Origin: Leptospira_A soteropolitanensis
Lineage (GTDB): Bacteria; Spirochaetota; Leptospiria; Leptospirales; Leptospiraceae
Strand: one strand, 5' to 3'
Assembly: GCF_026151335.1 (NCBI RefSeq)
Contig: NZ_JAMQPP010000002.1
Length of the DNA: 64,000 nucleotides
Shown here in pieces: positions 1 through 9,708 of this stretch. Under the pieces are notes generated by a model. It ran no database searches and was not told where the DNA came from. It saw only the letters and a list, made by a program, of their open reading frames with translations. Numbering within the stretch: position 1 is the first letter of the stretch; each line of letters opens with the position of its first letter. Position numbers and translations under genes: made by a program.

Positions 1-1
1 C

Positions 2-772
2 GGGAATACAATGATAAAACGTATTGCCGAGGCAAAATTAAAATCGCCGATTTATATATTGGGGAAATCTGGGGAGTTCAATTATACCAATACAAAACTT
101 TCTTTATTAGGTAGTGAATACAGGTTCCATAAAAAAGCAAAAAATCTCCCTTTTGTTGAAGTAAGAAGTATCAAAACTAATTTACTCGGCAACTTTAATG
201 TTTTTAACACATCCTTTGCACTGGCCATTGCCTACGAATTGGGTTTTCCTTGGGAGGAAGTCATTTCCTGTTTAGAAAATATTCCTACAGTACCCGGTCG
301 CTTTCAAGTGGTACCTTTTCCCGATAAATCAAGGATTGCCGTTGTCGATTATGCTCATACACCCGATGCATTAGAGAATATCTTAAAGAGTTGTGTGGAA
401 ATTGTTCCCAAACAAATTATCTGTTTGTTTGGTTGTGGAGGAGACAGGGACCGCACCAAACGACCGCAAATGGCAAGGATTGCAGAAAACTTAGCTGATC
501 TTGTCATTCTAACCTCAGACAATCCAAGAACAGAATCATCAGAAGCCATTTTAGATGAAATTGAATCCGGTTTTTCACGAGGATTTCAAAGGTATGAAAA
601 AATAACCGACCGAAGGGTAGCCATACAAAGGGCGGTCGGATTATTGGAACGTGATGGGATTTTAGTAGTCGCAGGCAAAGGCCATGAAACGTACCAAATC
701 ATAGGAAAAGAAAAAACAAAATTTGTAGATTTTGAAGAGATAGAGAATGCTTTTCAGAATCTAGGACTTTAG
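2..772 (+). CDS. murE: UDP-N-acetylmuramyl-tripeptide synthetase (MurE), 3' part
   Basis: This is the C-terminal half of a Mur ligase that adds the third amino acid of the peptidoglycan stem to UDP-MurNAc-L-Ala-D-Glu in the cytoplasm. The frame is open to the window edge, so the gene starts upstream; MurE is usually near 490 residues and about 256 are present. Visible motifs are the GRFQ turn, the DYAHTPDALEN segment, the GCGGDRDRTKRP loop and a DNPR motif, which in characterised MurE enzymes selects meso-diaminopimelate. A GKGHETYQ motif follows near the end. The gene is 17 bases upstream of mraY in a cell-wall operon. The family call is very firm; the meso-DAP specificity is inferred from DNPR. 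Confidence 0.96.
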   Translation, partial: GNTMIKRIAEAKLKSPIYILGKSGEFNYTNTKLSLLGSEYRFHKKAKNLPFVEVRSIKTNLLGNFNVFNTSFALAIAYELGFPWEEVISCLENIPTVPGRFQVVPFPDKSRIAVVDYAHTPDALENILKSCVEIVPKQIICLFGCGGDRDRTKRPQMARIAENLADLVILTSDNPRTESSEAILDEIESGFSRGFQRYEKITDRRVAIQRAVGLLERDGILVVAGKGHETYQIIGKEKTKFVDFEEIENAFQNLGL

Positions 773-789
773 TCGATAGGGGAAATAAA

Positions 790-1902
790 ATGTTCCAGTG
801 GATTTATGAATCGTTCGGAAACGATTATGGTTTCCTTAGAGTTTTTAGTTATGTAACTCTCCGTGCGATGATGGCGGGCCTTACTTCTATGTTTATCACT
901 TTTCTTTTTGGAAAAGCATTGATCTCGTTTCTTCTTTCTTTGAAGTTTCGTGAATCTGTCCGTAACGACGGTCCACAGTCTCATGCAGCAAAATCAGGAA
1001 CACCAACGATGGGAGGACTGATTATGATTCTTTCACTTACCATCTCTACTCTGTTATGGGGAAATCTTTCTAATTTAAATGTTTTGTTACTTCTTGTTTC
1101 AGCCATTTTATTTGCAGGACTTGGGTTTACAGATGATTATATGAAATCTGTGAAAAAAATCAAAGGAGGGATGCGAGCAAGGACAAAGTTTCTTGTTACC
1201 ATTTTCTTTGCTGTATCGATCACTACCCTCTATTTTTATTTTACTGGAAAATCAAATACTGTTGCGACAAAAGGGATTGTATTTACCATTACTGATTTGT
1301 TTCTTCCATTTGTTAAGGGTCCTGTGTGGAATTTAGGAATCCTTGCCGTTCCGTTTGCGATTCTTGTTCTCATCGGTAGTTCCCATGCTGTAAATCTAAC
1401 CGATGGACTCGATGGATTGGCTTCTGGAACTGTTGTGATTGCAACCGCTACTTTTGCGCTCATCTCCTATGTATCAGGAACACCATCTGCGGCCAATTAT
1501 TTGCATATACCTTACCTTCCTGGGTCTCACGAATACGCTGTTTTTCTGGCGGGGCTTTCTGGGGCTCTCCTTGGATTTTTATGGTTCAATTGCCATCCAG
1601 CACAAGTGTTTATGGGAGATACAGGCTCTTTGTTTTTAGGCTCCACTCTTGGACTTGTTGCCATTATGTTAAAAAAAGAAATCCTCCTTGTAATCCTTGG
1701 TGGTATCTTTGTTGCAGAAGCCATTAGTGTGATTCTACAAGTCGGATCTTTCAAATTAACTGGGAAACGAATTTTTAAAATGGCTCCTCTCCACCATCAT
1801 TTTGAATTGTCAGGTTGGTCTGAAGAGAAAGTAGTGATCCGCTTTTGGATTATTGGAATAATCTTAGCTATCATTACATTATCAACATTAAAAATCCAAT
1901 AG
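790..1902 (+). CDS. mraY: Phospho-N-acetylmuramoyl-pentapeptide transferase (MraY)
   Basis: This integral membrane enzyme moves phospho-MurNAc-pentapeptide from UDP onto undecaprenyl phosphate, giving lipid I. The 370-residue length is normal for the family. All signature motifs are present: GTPTMGG near residue 70, the Asp115-Asp116 pair in GFTDDYMK, NLTDGLDGL near 202, FMGDTGSL with Asp277, and the PLHHHFE histidine cluster at 335-337. About ten hydrophobic segments are visible. The start ATG follows a purine-rich GGGGAAA stretch. The gene sits between murE and ftsW on the same strand; murD, often found here in other bacteria, is absent from this position. Confidence 0.98.
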   Translation: MFQWIYESFGNDYGFLRVFSYVTLRAMMAGLTSMFITFLFGKALISFLLSLKFRESVRNDGPQSHAAKSGTPTMGGLIMILSLTISTLLWGNLSNLNVLLLLVSAILFAGLGFTDDYMKSVKKIKGGMRARTKFLVTIFFAVSITTLYFYFTGKSNTVATKGIVFTITDLFLPFVKGPVWNLGILAVPFAILVLIGSSHAVNLTDGLDGLASGTVVIATATFALISYVSGTPSAANYLHIPYLPGSHEYAVFLAGLSGALLGFLWFNCHPAQVFMGDTGSLFLGSTLGLVAIMLKKEILLVILGGIFVAEAISVILQVGSFKLTGKRIFKMAPLHHHFELSGWSEEKVVIRFWIIGIILAIITLSTLKIQ

Positions 1903-1925
1903 TAGATTTGTCTTAAAAAATACAT

Positions 1926-3074
1926 ATGGAAATCTTCCGAAAGGTTCAAAACCAGTTTCGATTTGGTAATTCGCGGTTTGACGGACCATTACTTTATGGA
2001 ATGTTTTTATTATTTGGAATGGGGCTTGTTATTATGTACAGTGCTTCTGTCATCCCGGCAGAAAGAGAGTTCACCGATCCAAATTACTATCTTAACAAAC
2101 AGTTGTTATGGGGCTTGGTCGGAATTTTTTGTTTTTTGGTATTTAGCCAAATTCCATATCAATTTTTAGTTAGGTGGTCTTTTTTATTTTCTGTGATTAG
2201 TTTGTTATTACTAATTTCCGTTTTTATTCCTGGACTCGGAAAATCAGTGGGAACAAGTTATGGTAGGAGTTTTAATCGTTGGATTCAAATTGGTGGAATT
2301 CAAATCCAACCCTCCGAGTTTTCTAAGATCAGCATTCTACTTTTTTCTTCGTATTTTTTTTACAATTTTGATTTTAAAAAAGTTAAGTGGGATAGAAAAA
2401 AAATTGTCTCTATTGGGCTCATTTTTTCCACTTTGGTTTTAATCGTCATTGAACCAGCGTTTGGTACGACGATTGAACTACTTTTGGTTTTATTTTTCTT
2501 TGTACTTCTTGCTGGTTTTCCGATGAAACGACTTTTTATTTTAGGGGCCTCAGTTTTACCTCTACTCGTTGTCCTTGTGACCCAAGTAGGATATAGGAAA
2601 AAACGTTTAGAAATTTGGTTAGATCCTTATAAATTTCGATTTGATGAAGGTCACCAGTTAGTAACAAGTTTTAGAGCTTTTTTTGATGGCGGCAGTTTCG
2701 GACGCCCAGTCGGTTCGGGTTATGCACATCGTTATTTGGCATATAGCCATACAGATTTTGTGATGGCTTCTTTTGTAGAAGACTTTGGTATTCTGGGTTT
2801 TTCTATATTTCTCCTTATTGTTGTTTTTCTTTTTGTAAGAATTTATTTCCTCCTACAACGTTTAAAAGACAAACTTGGCTTTTTTTTAGGAGCTGGGATT
2901 TTAATTCTTTTTGGATTCCAAACGATATTAAATTTATTTGTAGTAACGGGAATTGTTCCGGTAACAGGAATTTCCTTACCTTTTTTAAGTTACGGCGGAT
3001 CCTCTCTCATAACAATTTTTATCTTATTCGGAATTCTTGCCAACATCACGAGTAAAGAGAATTTGGTATTATGA
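1926..3074 (+). CDS. ftsW: FtsW/RodA/SpoVE family lipid II polymerase, probably FtsW
   Basis: This is a polytopic SEDS-family protein of 382 residues with about ten membrane segments. SEDS proteins polymerise lipid II into glycan strands, at the septum for FtsW and along the cylinder for RodA. Family motifs are visible: the R-F-N-R-W-I-Q-I-G-G-I-Q-I-Q-P-S-E-F stretch early on, the HTDFVMASFVEDFG loop, and the C-terminal SLPFLSYGGSSL motif. FtsW is favoured over RodA because the gene lies between mraY and murG. Its TGA stop overlaps the murG start as ATGA, which suggests translational coupling. Confidence 0.92.
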   Translation: MEIFRKVQNQFRFGNSRFDGPLLYGMFLLFGMGLVIMYSASVIPAEREFTDPNYYLNKQLLWGLVGIFCFLVFSQIPYQFLVRWSFLFSVISLLLLISVFIPGLGKSVGTSYGRSFNRWIQIGGIQIQPSEFSKISILLFSSYFFYNFDFKKVKWDRKKIVSIGLIFSTLVLIVIEPAFGTTIELLLVLFFFVLLAGFPMKRLFILGASVLPLLVVLVTQVGYRKKRLEIWLDPYKFRFDEGHQLVTSFRAFFDGGSFGRPVGSGYAHRYLAYSHTDFVMASFVEDFGILGFSIFLLIVVFLFVRIYFLLQRLKDKLGFFLGAGILILFGFQTILNLFVVTGIVPVTGISLPFLSYGGSSLITIFILFGILANITSKENLVL

Positions 3075-4147
3075 GTGGTTCCGTTCTAATCGCAGCCGGT
3101 GGTACTGGTGGACATATATCTCCCGGCGTGGCACTTGCCGAAGTTCTATCAGAAAAAAAAACATCCTTTGGATTCGAAACAGTATATTTACACTCTCTGA
3201 TCCGAAATAAAGACAACCCTGATTTAATCAATCCTCCTTGTACTGTTCTTTGGCACAATGTTCCGCAGTTAGGTGGTCTTCGCTCGTTAGTTTATCCTTT
3301 TTTATTCCTAGTCCCTTTTATCAAATCCATTCTTCTTTTTAAAAAACTAAAGATACAAGCAGTGATTGGAATGGGCGGATATTCTAGCCTTCCTTCCATT
3401 TTATATGCAGTTCTTTTTCGGAAGAAATTATACCTATGTGAACAAAATTGTGTTCCGGGAAAAATCACTCGTATCTTTTCAAGATTTGCTGAAAAAGTTG
3501 CATTCAGTTTTCCTTTAGCAGAAGGTTATTCCATTGCTGGAAAAACGATTGGAAATCCGATCCGTAAACGAGTCATTCCAGAACATTTGAACATCAGACA
3601 GAATGAAAACTTGCACGAAGGAAAAAAGAATACAGTAAACGTACTTGTACTCGGTGGATCTCAAGGAGCAAGACAGCTCAATCAAATGATATTAAAAGCA
3701 ATGGAGAATCCAGATATCGCTAATAAATATAGATTTCGGTTGTTAACAGGAACTTCGCTTTATGAAGAAACAAAACGTAAGTCTGTGGGTAATGCCGAAA
3801 TTATTTCCTATGCAAATGATATGAAACCTAATTATGAATGGGCTAATTTAGTTGTAGCTAGATCCGGGGCAGGCGTTCTTGCGGAATGTTTAGTTTATGG
3901 TCTACCAATGATTCTTATTCCATACCCTTATGCGGCAGACAATCACCAAAAAGAAAATGCTAATTTTATCGAATCACAAGGAGCAGCTGAAACTATTCAT
4001 TCCACATCAGAAGATCCAACTAAACTGGTACAAATTCTATTAAGATGGAAGGATCATTCTGAAATTCTTAAGGACATGGGTCATAAATCATTAGCATTAT
4101 CCAATGTGAATGCGGCATACCAAACCGTTTCCTATTTTTTTAACTAA
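3071..4147 (+). CDS. murG: UDP-GlcNAc:lipid I GlcNAc transferase (MurG)
   Basis: MurG is a peripheral membrane GT-B glycosyltransferase that adds GlcNAc to lipid I to make lipid II. The 358-residue protein carries the N-terminal glycine-rich loop GGTGGHISPG (residues 10-18), the GMGGYSSLP segment, the LGGSQGARQLN loop that opens the second Rossmann domain, and the RSGAGVLAEC and PYPYAADNHQKENA motifs that bind UDP-GlcNAc. The ATG overlaps the ftsW stop. The product is the substrate of the upstream-encoded FtsW polymerase. Length and motifs are normal. Confidence 0.97.
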   Translation: MSGSVLIAAGGTGGHISPGVALAEVLSEKKTSFGFETVYLHSLIRNKDNPDLINPPCTVLWHNVPQLGGLRSLVYPFLFLVPFIKSILLFKKLKIQAVIGMGGYSSLPSILYAVLFRKKLYLCEQNCVPGKITRIFSRFAEKVAFSFPLAEGYSIAGKTIGNPIRKRVIPEHLNIRQNENLHEGKKNTVNVLVLGGSQGARQLNQMILKAMENPDIANKYRFRLLTGTSLYEETKRKSVGNAEIISYANDMKPNYEWANLVVARSGAGVLAECLVYGLPMILIPYPYAADNHQKENANFIESQGAAETIHSTSEDPTKLVQILLRWKDHSEILKDMGHKSLALSNVNAAYQTVSYFFN

Positions 4148-4168
4148 TAAATCTATAAATTAAATACA

Positions 4169-5590
4169 ATGAAAGGTCCTATTTTATTTTTGGGAATTGG
4201 CGGAAGTGGAATGTCAAGCCTTGCTCATATGGCATTGGACTTAAAACTTCCTGTTCTTGGTTACGATCAAAAAAATACCGATACAACAGAATATCTAAAA
4301 AAACGCGGCGCTTTAATTCAGAATGATATATCTCTCATTGCCTTAGAGGGGATAGAGATGGTTGTTTATAGCTCCGCAATTAATGACAAACACAAACAAG
4401 TGTTTGAGGATATTAAGAAAAAGAACATTCCACTTAAACACAGATCGGAATTTATGCATCTTCTTGTTTCGAACCAGAAATCAATTTCCGTTGCTGGCAG
4501 TCATGGAAAAACTTCAACCACAACAATGGTCTCTCAAATTCTCTCAGAAGTTGGAATGGATCCAACGATAATGATTGGTGGAGACACTAGTCTTTTGGAA
4601 AAAAGAGGCGGAAAAATCGGGAGTGGGAATTTCGCCGTTTACGAATCCGATGAATCAGACGGTACCTTTTTAAAACACAAAGCTTCTATCCGATTATTAA
4701 CAAATATTGACAATGACCATCTAGACTACTATAAAACCAGAGAAAAATTAGAAGATGCATTTTTAGAATATATTTCCTTTGGAACGCCAGGTGATGTTGT
4801 ATTATATGCGAAAGACCAAGGCATACGAGACGTTCTTCTAAATAAAACTAAGGCAATCATTCCATCACCCCAATTTCGGCTTTTTCTCTGTTTAGAGGCG
4901 GAAGATACAAAATCAGATTGGTATCGAAATCTTGAAACGAAACTAGGAAATCATCTCATCCCTGTAATCTATCAAATCAAAGATGACCATCTAACTTTTT
5001 CATTTTTGGAAACTAAAAACCTAAACTTACATTTACCTTATCCCGGAGTTCATTATTTAACCAATGGTCTTGTTGCTTTAGTGGGCTCTTATGTTTCAGG
5101 TGTTTCTCCAAAAATTTCATCTGAGATCCTCTCTCGTTATATCGGCGTGAAACGAAGGCAAGAAATTTTAGGTCATTGGAATGGAGTGACCGTAATGGAT
5201 GACTATGGGCACCATCCAACAGAAATTTCTATGGTCATTCGGTCCCTAAAAAATAAGTTAAAATCGAAAGGGCGACTGATTGTTCTTTTTCAGCCCCATA
5301 GGTACACGCGCACTCAATTATTACTAAGAGAACTTGCTGAATCTCTTACACTTGCGGACAGTTTACTGATGCTTCCCATCTATTCTGCCGGTGAATCTCC
5401 GATCGCAGGGATAAACCATGAATCATTTATCCCATTCCTTGATCCTAAGAATACAGAATATTTAAAAGGAGAAATGGATTTAGACCTTTTGGTAATCAAA
5501 GACAAATTACAAAAGGGAGATTTGTTACTTTGTCTAGGAGCAGGTAACGTCAGAGATTGGGGACGTCAACTACTAAAGAACCAATCATAA
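4169..5590 (+). CDS. murC: UDP-N-acetylmuramate--L-alanine ligase (MurC)
   Basis: This cytoplasmic ATP-dependent ligase attaches L-alanine to UDP-MurNAc, the first step of stem-peptide assembly. The 473-residue protein begins with the GIGGSGMSSLA nucleotide-binding loop (9-19). The Mur-ligase P-loop GSHGKTST is at 110-117, followed by ESDESDGTFL, the NIDNDHLDYY motif, and a C-terminal DDYGHHPTEI segment with FQPHRYTRT. It lies 21 bases after murG and ends the plus-strand cell-wall cluster, converging on purK with only four bases between the stop codons. I see no terminator between them. Confidence 0.97.
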   Translation: MKGPILFLGIGGSGMSSLAHMALDLKLPVLGYDQKNTDTTEYLKKRGALIQNDISLIALEGIEMVVYSSAINDKHKQVFEDIKKKNIPLKHRSEFMHLLVSNQKSISVAGSHGKTSTTTMVSQILSEVGMDPTIMIGGDTSLLEKRGGKIGSGNFAVYESDESDGTFLKHKASIRLLTNIDNDHLDYYKTREKLEDAFLEYISFGTPGDVVLYAKDQGIRDVLLNKTKAIIPSPQFRLFLCLEAEDTKSDWYRNLETKLGNHLIPVIYQIKDDHLTFSFLETKNLNLHLPYPGVHYLTNGLVALVGSYVSGVSPKISSEILSRYIGVKRRQEILGHWNGVTVMDDYGHHPTEISMVIRSLKNKLKSKGRLIVLFQPHRYTRTQLLLRELAESLTLADSLLMLPIYSAGESPIAGINHESFIPFLDPKNTEYLKGEMDLDLLVIKDKLQKGDLLLCLGAGNVRDWGRQLLKNQS

Positions 5591-5594
5591 TTAA

Positions 5595-6725
5595 TTATAA
5601 GTCATGGAAAAGAGGATTTACTTCTTCTAAATTTCCTTTAAAATTCATATGTCCCATCTTTCTTCCAATTTTAGCATCTTTTTTTCCATAAAGATGTAAC
5701 TTGTATCGATCATCTTTTAATAGTTCTCGAGCGATCGCCAAACTTTCATTATATTCGTTTCCTAAAATATTTTTCATAAGTGTAGGTTTTGGCCTAACGT
5801 CCGTTGGTCGACTGTTTCCAGTAATAGCAGAAACATGCAAATGGAATTGCGAAAAACTTTGACAGTCTTGTGTAAAATGTCCTGTATTATGTGGTCTAGG
5901 TGCAAATTCATTTAAATACAAATGGTTTTCTTTTAGAAAAAATTCCACACCCATAGTTCCAACATAGTCCAGAGATTCTGCCAGTTTAGAAGCCATTTCC
6001 GTTGCTTCTAAACTTAATCCAACAGGAATTCGAGCCGGAAAAATCGAAAGATCTAAAATATGATTTTTATGTTCGTTTTCTACAGCACCGTAACAAACAA
6101 TTTCACCATTCCGGAAGCGAGTTAGAATAATGCTGATTTCTTTGTGAAAGGGTATCACTTCTTCAACTAAGTATTCTTCATCTCCTTTGGGGAATGCGTT
6201 ATGTAAAAAGTCTTTGTATTCTGCCGCATCCTTTACTTTGACTTGGCCTTTTCCATCATAACCAAAACGTAGTGTTTTGATGATCCAAGGGTAGGGAATG
6301 GCTATGTCAAATTTTGTAGTATTTTGGGTTAGGTGAAAAAAATCAGCAGTTCGAAAACCTAATTTACGAAAATGTGTTTTTTCCAAATATCTATCTTGGG
6401 CAATGACTAGAGCTTTTGGCGGTGGGAAAATTTGAATTTGTTTTGTTTCCGATTCTAAAAAATCTAGAGTGGATTTGGGGATATTTTCAAATTCAAAACT
6501 CAAAACATCGATTTTAGAAAGAAAGGTTTTTAAGCTAGATAGATCCTCATACGAAGCAACAGTCGCAGTAGCACCTGCCTTTTCACATGGTGATTCCTTT
6601 TCGGGAGAATAACAAAAAAAATCGTAACCGAGTGGTAGGGCCTCTAAACACATCATCTGTCCAAGTTGGCCCGAACCTAAAACACCAATTTTTGTAGTCG
6701 AATTTTCTTTAGATAAGTTGGTCAT
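5595..6725 (-). CDS. purK: N5-carboxyaminoimidazole ribonucleotide synthase (PurK)
   Basis: PurK is the ATP-grasp enzyme that carboxylates AIR to N5-CAIR with bicarbonate in purine synthesis. The 376-residue protein opens with GVLGSGQLGQMMCLEA (about 14-29) and has the FEFENIP motif, the PWIIKTLRFGYDGKGQ ATP-grasp loop near 155, and the metal-binding NEFAPRPHNTGHFT region near 280. Its start overlaps the end of purE by 17 bases, so the two successive pathway steps are translated together. It converges on murC. Confidence 0.96.
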   Translation of the reverse strand: MTNLSKENSTTKIGVLGSGQLGQMMCLEALPLGYDFFCYSPEKESPCEKAGATATVASYEDLSSLKTFLSKIDVLSFEFENIPKSTLDFLESETKQIQIFPPPKALVIAQDRYLEKTHFRKLGFRTADFFHLTQNTTKFDIAIPYPWIIKTLRFGYDGKGQVKVKDAAEYKDFLHNAFPKGDEEYLVEEVIPFHKEISIILTRFRNGEIVCYGAVENEHKNHILDLSIFPARIPVGLSLEATEMASKLAESLDYVGTMGVEFFLKENHLYLNEFAPRPHNTGHFTQDCQSFSQFHLHVSAITGNSRPTDVRPKPTLMKNILGNEYNESLAIARELLKDDRYKLHLYGKKDAKIGRKMGHMNFKGNLEEVNPLFHDL

Positions 6726-7206
6726 TTTTGGAAAGAGCTAATTTGCGGTTTGTCTCCGCATAAGATTCAAGTTGATTATGAAGAGATTTGTCAAGTAGGG
6801 AAAGAATGCGAACCGCAAGTAATCCTGCGTTGGCAGCACCACTGGTTCCAATGGCTAGGGTTCCTACAGGAACACCTTTTGGCATTTGCACAATAGAAAG
6901 CAAACTATCCATTCCATTGAGTGCTTTAGATTGAACAGGAACACCTAACACAGGTAGGGTAGTAAGTGATGCGGTCATTCCAGGCAGATGTGCAGCCCCA
7001 CCAGCTCCAGCAATAATGACTCCAAACCCATTTTGTTTTGCCGATTTTGCAAACTCCACCATTCGTTCCGGTGAGCGGTGTGCAGAAACAATTTCTTTTT
7101 CAAAAGGAATTCCAAATTCTATCAGAATATCACAGGCTTCTTTCATAGTTTCCCAATCAGAATGAGATCCCATAATCACAGCTACTTTGGGTAGATTTGT
7201 TGGCAT
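6709..7206 (-). CDS. purE: N5-CAIR mutase (PurE, class I)
   Basis: This small enzyme rearranges N5-CAIR to CAIR, the step after PurK. The 165-residue length and motifs match class I PurE: GSHSDWETM (13-21), SAHRSPERM (41-49), the glycine-rich IAGAGGAAHLPGM loop and the PVGTLAIG segment. It lies 30 bases downstream of murF and overlaps purK, so murF, purE and purK are probably one transcript. Pairing with PurK supports the N5-CAIR mutase role rather than the AIR carboxylase role of class II PurE. Confidence 0.96.
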   Translation of the reverse strand: MPTNLPKVAVIMGSHSDWETMKEACDILIEFGIPFEKEIVSAHRSPERMVEFAKSAKQNGFGVIIAGAGGAAHLPGMTASLTTLPVLGVPVQSKALNGMDSLLSIVQMPKGVPVGTLAIGTSGAANAGLLAVRILSLLDKSLHNQLESYAETNRKLALSKNDQLI

Positions 7207-7236
7207 ACGTGTAATCTAGGATGAGCCATTTCTGCA

Positions 7237-8616
7237 TCAACCCTTAAATCTTTCTAAGGCTTGTACAATTCTTTCCATTTTCATTGATCGAGACCCCTTT
7301 ACGAGTAAAACTGAATTTTTAGGAATAGTAGATTTTACAAATTCAATGAGTTCCGAAACGTCAGTAAAATGTTTTGACCCAGGAACTTTTTTTACCATAG
7401 GTTTTGTTTCATCACCAAACCCTAGTAAGATACCTTTGTCCATCCTTCGAATTTCTTTTCCTATTTCTTCATGGTAGTATTTTGTAAATTTTCCAAGTTC
7501 CTTCATGGAACCAAGAATCCATACAGGATTACGATTTCCGGCAAATTGTTCAGCTGCACCAATGCTAGAAAGCATAGATTCGGGATTTGCATTATAACAA
7601 TCGTCAATAATCGTAAAATATCCTTTATTGATATTCAAACGTTTGTCAGGACTTTTATAATTTTGAATGGTTTTGGAAATTTGGTCAGAAGGAATTTTAA
7701 AATATACTCCCACTGCCACCATTCCACGTACATTACTGAGAAGTTTTGATCCAGGTAGTTTCCATTGGATTCCTGTTCCCTTCCAATCCAATTGGAATCC
7801 AGTAGATTGTGTTTTACGAACCTTTAAAACTGGTTTATCTTTATGGTTCCAAACCACTAATTGAATGTTTTGTTTTTTGGTTCTAATTTTGACTCGATTC
7901 AAAAAATCCAAATCATCGGGAACAAATAAAACTGAATTCGGCTTCATTCCACAAATGATATCGATTTTTTCTTCGGCAATGGCTTCCCTTGATTTTAGAT
8001 TTTCTATATGAGCGGATCCGATATTAGTTATTAACGCATGAGTGGGTAGAGCAATTTCAGAGAGACGAGAAATTTCACCTCTATGGTTCATTCCTAATTC
8101 ACAAATGGCCACTCTCGTTTTTTCATTGATTCTAAATAAAGTAAAAGGGAGTCCAATTTCATTATTATAATTTTTTTCAGTAACAACTAATTCATTTCGA
8201 TTTAGGAAACCAAAAAGACCACCTAACAAATCTTTTGTAGTAGTTTTCCCAGATGAACCTGTCACGGTTAGGACAATAGGATTAAATCGATTTCTATGAT
8301 AACGGGCAAGAAGTCCCAATGCTTTTAAACTGTCGCTAACGATAATTGCCTTGGACCTACTTTCAGTTGACAACTGTTTTAGAATGGGATGGTTCTTTTC
8401 ACAAAGAAAAGCAATAGCACCTTTTGCAAGTGCATCTGGAATAAATTCATGACCATCTCTTGTTCCGCGTAAAGGAATAAATAATGACCTTGGTTTTGCT
8501 TCCACAGAAGAGGTTGTGATCCAACGAAAGGTAAGGTTTTCTTTCAGATCCAAGTGCGGTCCTTTGGAAAACAAACTTAGAATAGTTGACAAGGAATATT
8601 CAAATGGTGCGATCAT
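7237..8616 (-). CDS. murF: UDP-MurNAc-tripeptide--D-Ala-D-Ala ligase (MurF)
   Basis: MurF adds the D-Ala-D-Ala dipeptide to complete the cytoplasmic pentapeptide precursor. The 459-residue protein has an N-terminal substrate domain (about 1-105), the Mur-ligase P-loop TGSSGKTTTKDLLG near 118, the CELGMNHRGEI and TNIGSAHIEN motifs of the central domain, and a C-terminal domain with IDDCYNANPESM and VLVKGSRSMKMERIV. The gene is separated from the murE-murC cluster and turned the other way, next to purine genes. It is divergent from the oxidoreductase gene starting at 8668. Confidence 0.96.
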   Translation of the reverse strand: MIAPFEYSLSTILSLFSKGPHLDLKENLTFRWITTSSVEAKPRSLFIPLRGTRDGHEFIPDALAKGAIAFLCEKNHPILKQLSTESRSKAIIVSDSLKALGLLARYHRNRFNPIVLTVTGSSGKTTTKDLLGGLFGFLNRNELVVTEKNYNNEIGLPFTLFRINEKTRVAICELGMNHRGEISRLSEIALPTHALITNIGSAHIENLKSREAIAEEKIDIICGMKPNSVLFVPDDLDFLNRVKIRTKKQNIQLVVWNHKDKPVLKVRKTQSTGFQLDWKGTGIQWKLPGSKLLSNVRGMVAVGVYFKIPSDQISKTIQNYKSPDKRLNINKGYFTIIDDCYNANPESMLSSIGAAEQFAGNRNPVWILGSMKELGKFTKYYHEEIGKEIRRMDKGILLGFGDETKPMVKKVPGSKHFTDVSELIEFVKSTIPKNSVLLVKGSRSMKMERIVQALERFKG

Positions 8617-8667
8617 AGCTTCTATGCCAGATTCTTTCAGAAAGAAAGATTTGGAAGAAAAAGATAA

Positions 8668-9708
8668 ATGAAACGATCCAAAATCAAAACCATCCTGATC
8701 GGTCTAGGGCGGATTTGCTCCAGTTTAGAAACGGATCCATTTCGTAAAAAACCATGCACCCATATGGGGGTCCTCCAATCTGATTGGGGAAAAGACCGAT
8801 TCGAATTTATCTTGGGATTAGATTCCCATTCTGAAAAATGCGAATCCTTTCAATCCTCTTGGAATTTGCCTGCCGAAACGGTTCACCCAGATCCTTCGAA
8901 ATTCTCTCTACCAAAATCCATCCAATTGGCTGTGATCTCCACTCCGAGTGTTTCTCACGAAAACTGGGCAATCCATTGCATCACCCAAGGAATTCCAAAT
9001 TTATTAATCGAAAAACCAGTGGCCCTTACAGAATCAGGAGCCAAAAGGATCCAAAAACATGCAATCAAATACAATACCAGAATTTGGATCAATCATGAAA
9101 GGCGTTACCATCCAAGTTACAAATACGTTAAAGAACAACTAACAAAAGGGAATCTAGGAAAACTGAAATCGATTCGTGCTTCCGTGTTCACCTCGGCAAA
9201 AAACCCAGGCCTTGCATTTTCCAAACTAGGAGGAGGTCCCTTACTCCATGACGGAACCCATGCGGTAGATCTTCTCCATTGGATTTTAGGAAAATCAAAA
9301 TTAGTAGATTCCAGATTAGAAAGACCCAAAAAAGGGGCCACCGAATCAAGAGCAGTGGCCTGGTTTCGATCTATGGAAGGGGTAGATGTTTTTTTAGATG
9401 TCAGTGGTGGGAGAAAGTATTTCCAATTTGAACTAGACTTACATACCGACTCACATAGAATCATTTGTTCCAATGATGGATTTCAATTTTTCCAATCACA
9501 AACTTCGAAGTTGTACAAAGGATTTCAAAGTTTATCCCCGTATGATCCTCCAGATTTTCCAAGTCCAGAGACAGCAAATGCATTTCTCGGGATCTATGAT
9601 GAGATCTATCAAGTAATCAAAGGGAACAAACAAAAAATGGAAGGAACTCTTTCAGACAATATTGAAATTCTAAATATGATAGAATCTATTTATAGGAAAA
9701 AAAGATGA
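8668..9708 (+). CDS. Gfo/Idh/MocA family NAD(P)-dependent oxidoreductase
   Basis: The protein is a 346-residue two-domain oxidoreductase of the Gfo/Idh/MocA family, whose members mostly oxidise or reduce sugars and cyclitols. An N-terminal Rossmann fold begins IGLGRICSSLET (about 11-22). The family EKPVAL motif is present near 118-123, and HDGTHAVDLLHWILG in the second domain supplies the conserved histidine region. The substrate cannot be read from the sequence. A GGAAGAAA stretch precedes the ATG, and the stop overlaps the next gene as ATGA, so coupling with the UbiB-like kinase gene is likely. Confidence 0.88.
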   Translation: MKRSKIKTILIGLGRICSSLETDPFRKKPCTHMGVLQSDWGKDRFEFILGLDSHSEKCESFQSSWNLPAETVHPDPSKFSLPKSIQLAVISTPSVSHENWAIHCITQGIPNLLIEKPVALTESGAKRIQKHAIKYNTRIWINHERRYHPSYKYVKEQLTKGNLGKLKSIRASVFTSAKNPGLAFSKLGGGPLLHDGTHAVDLLHWILGKSKLVDSRLERPKKGATESRAVAWFRSMEGVDVFLDVSGGRKYFQFELDLHTDSHRIICSNDGFQFFQSQTSKLYKGFQSLSPYDPPDFPSPETANAFLGIYDEIYQVIKGNKQKMEGTLSDNIEILNMIESIYRKKR

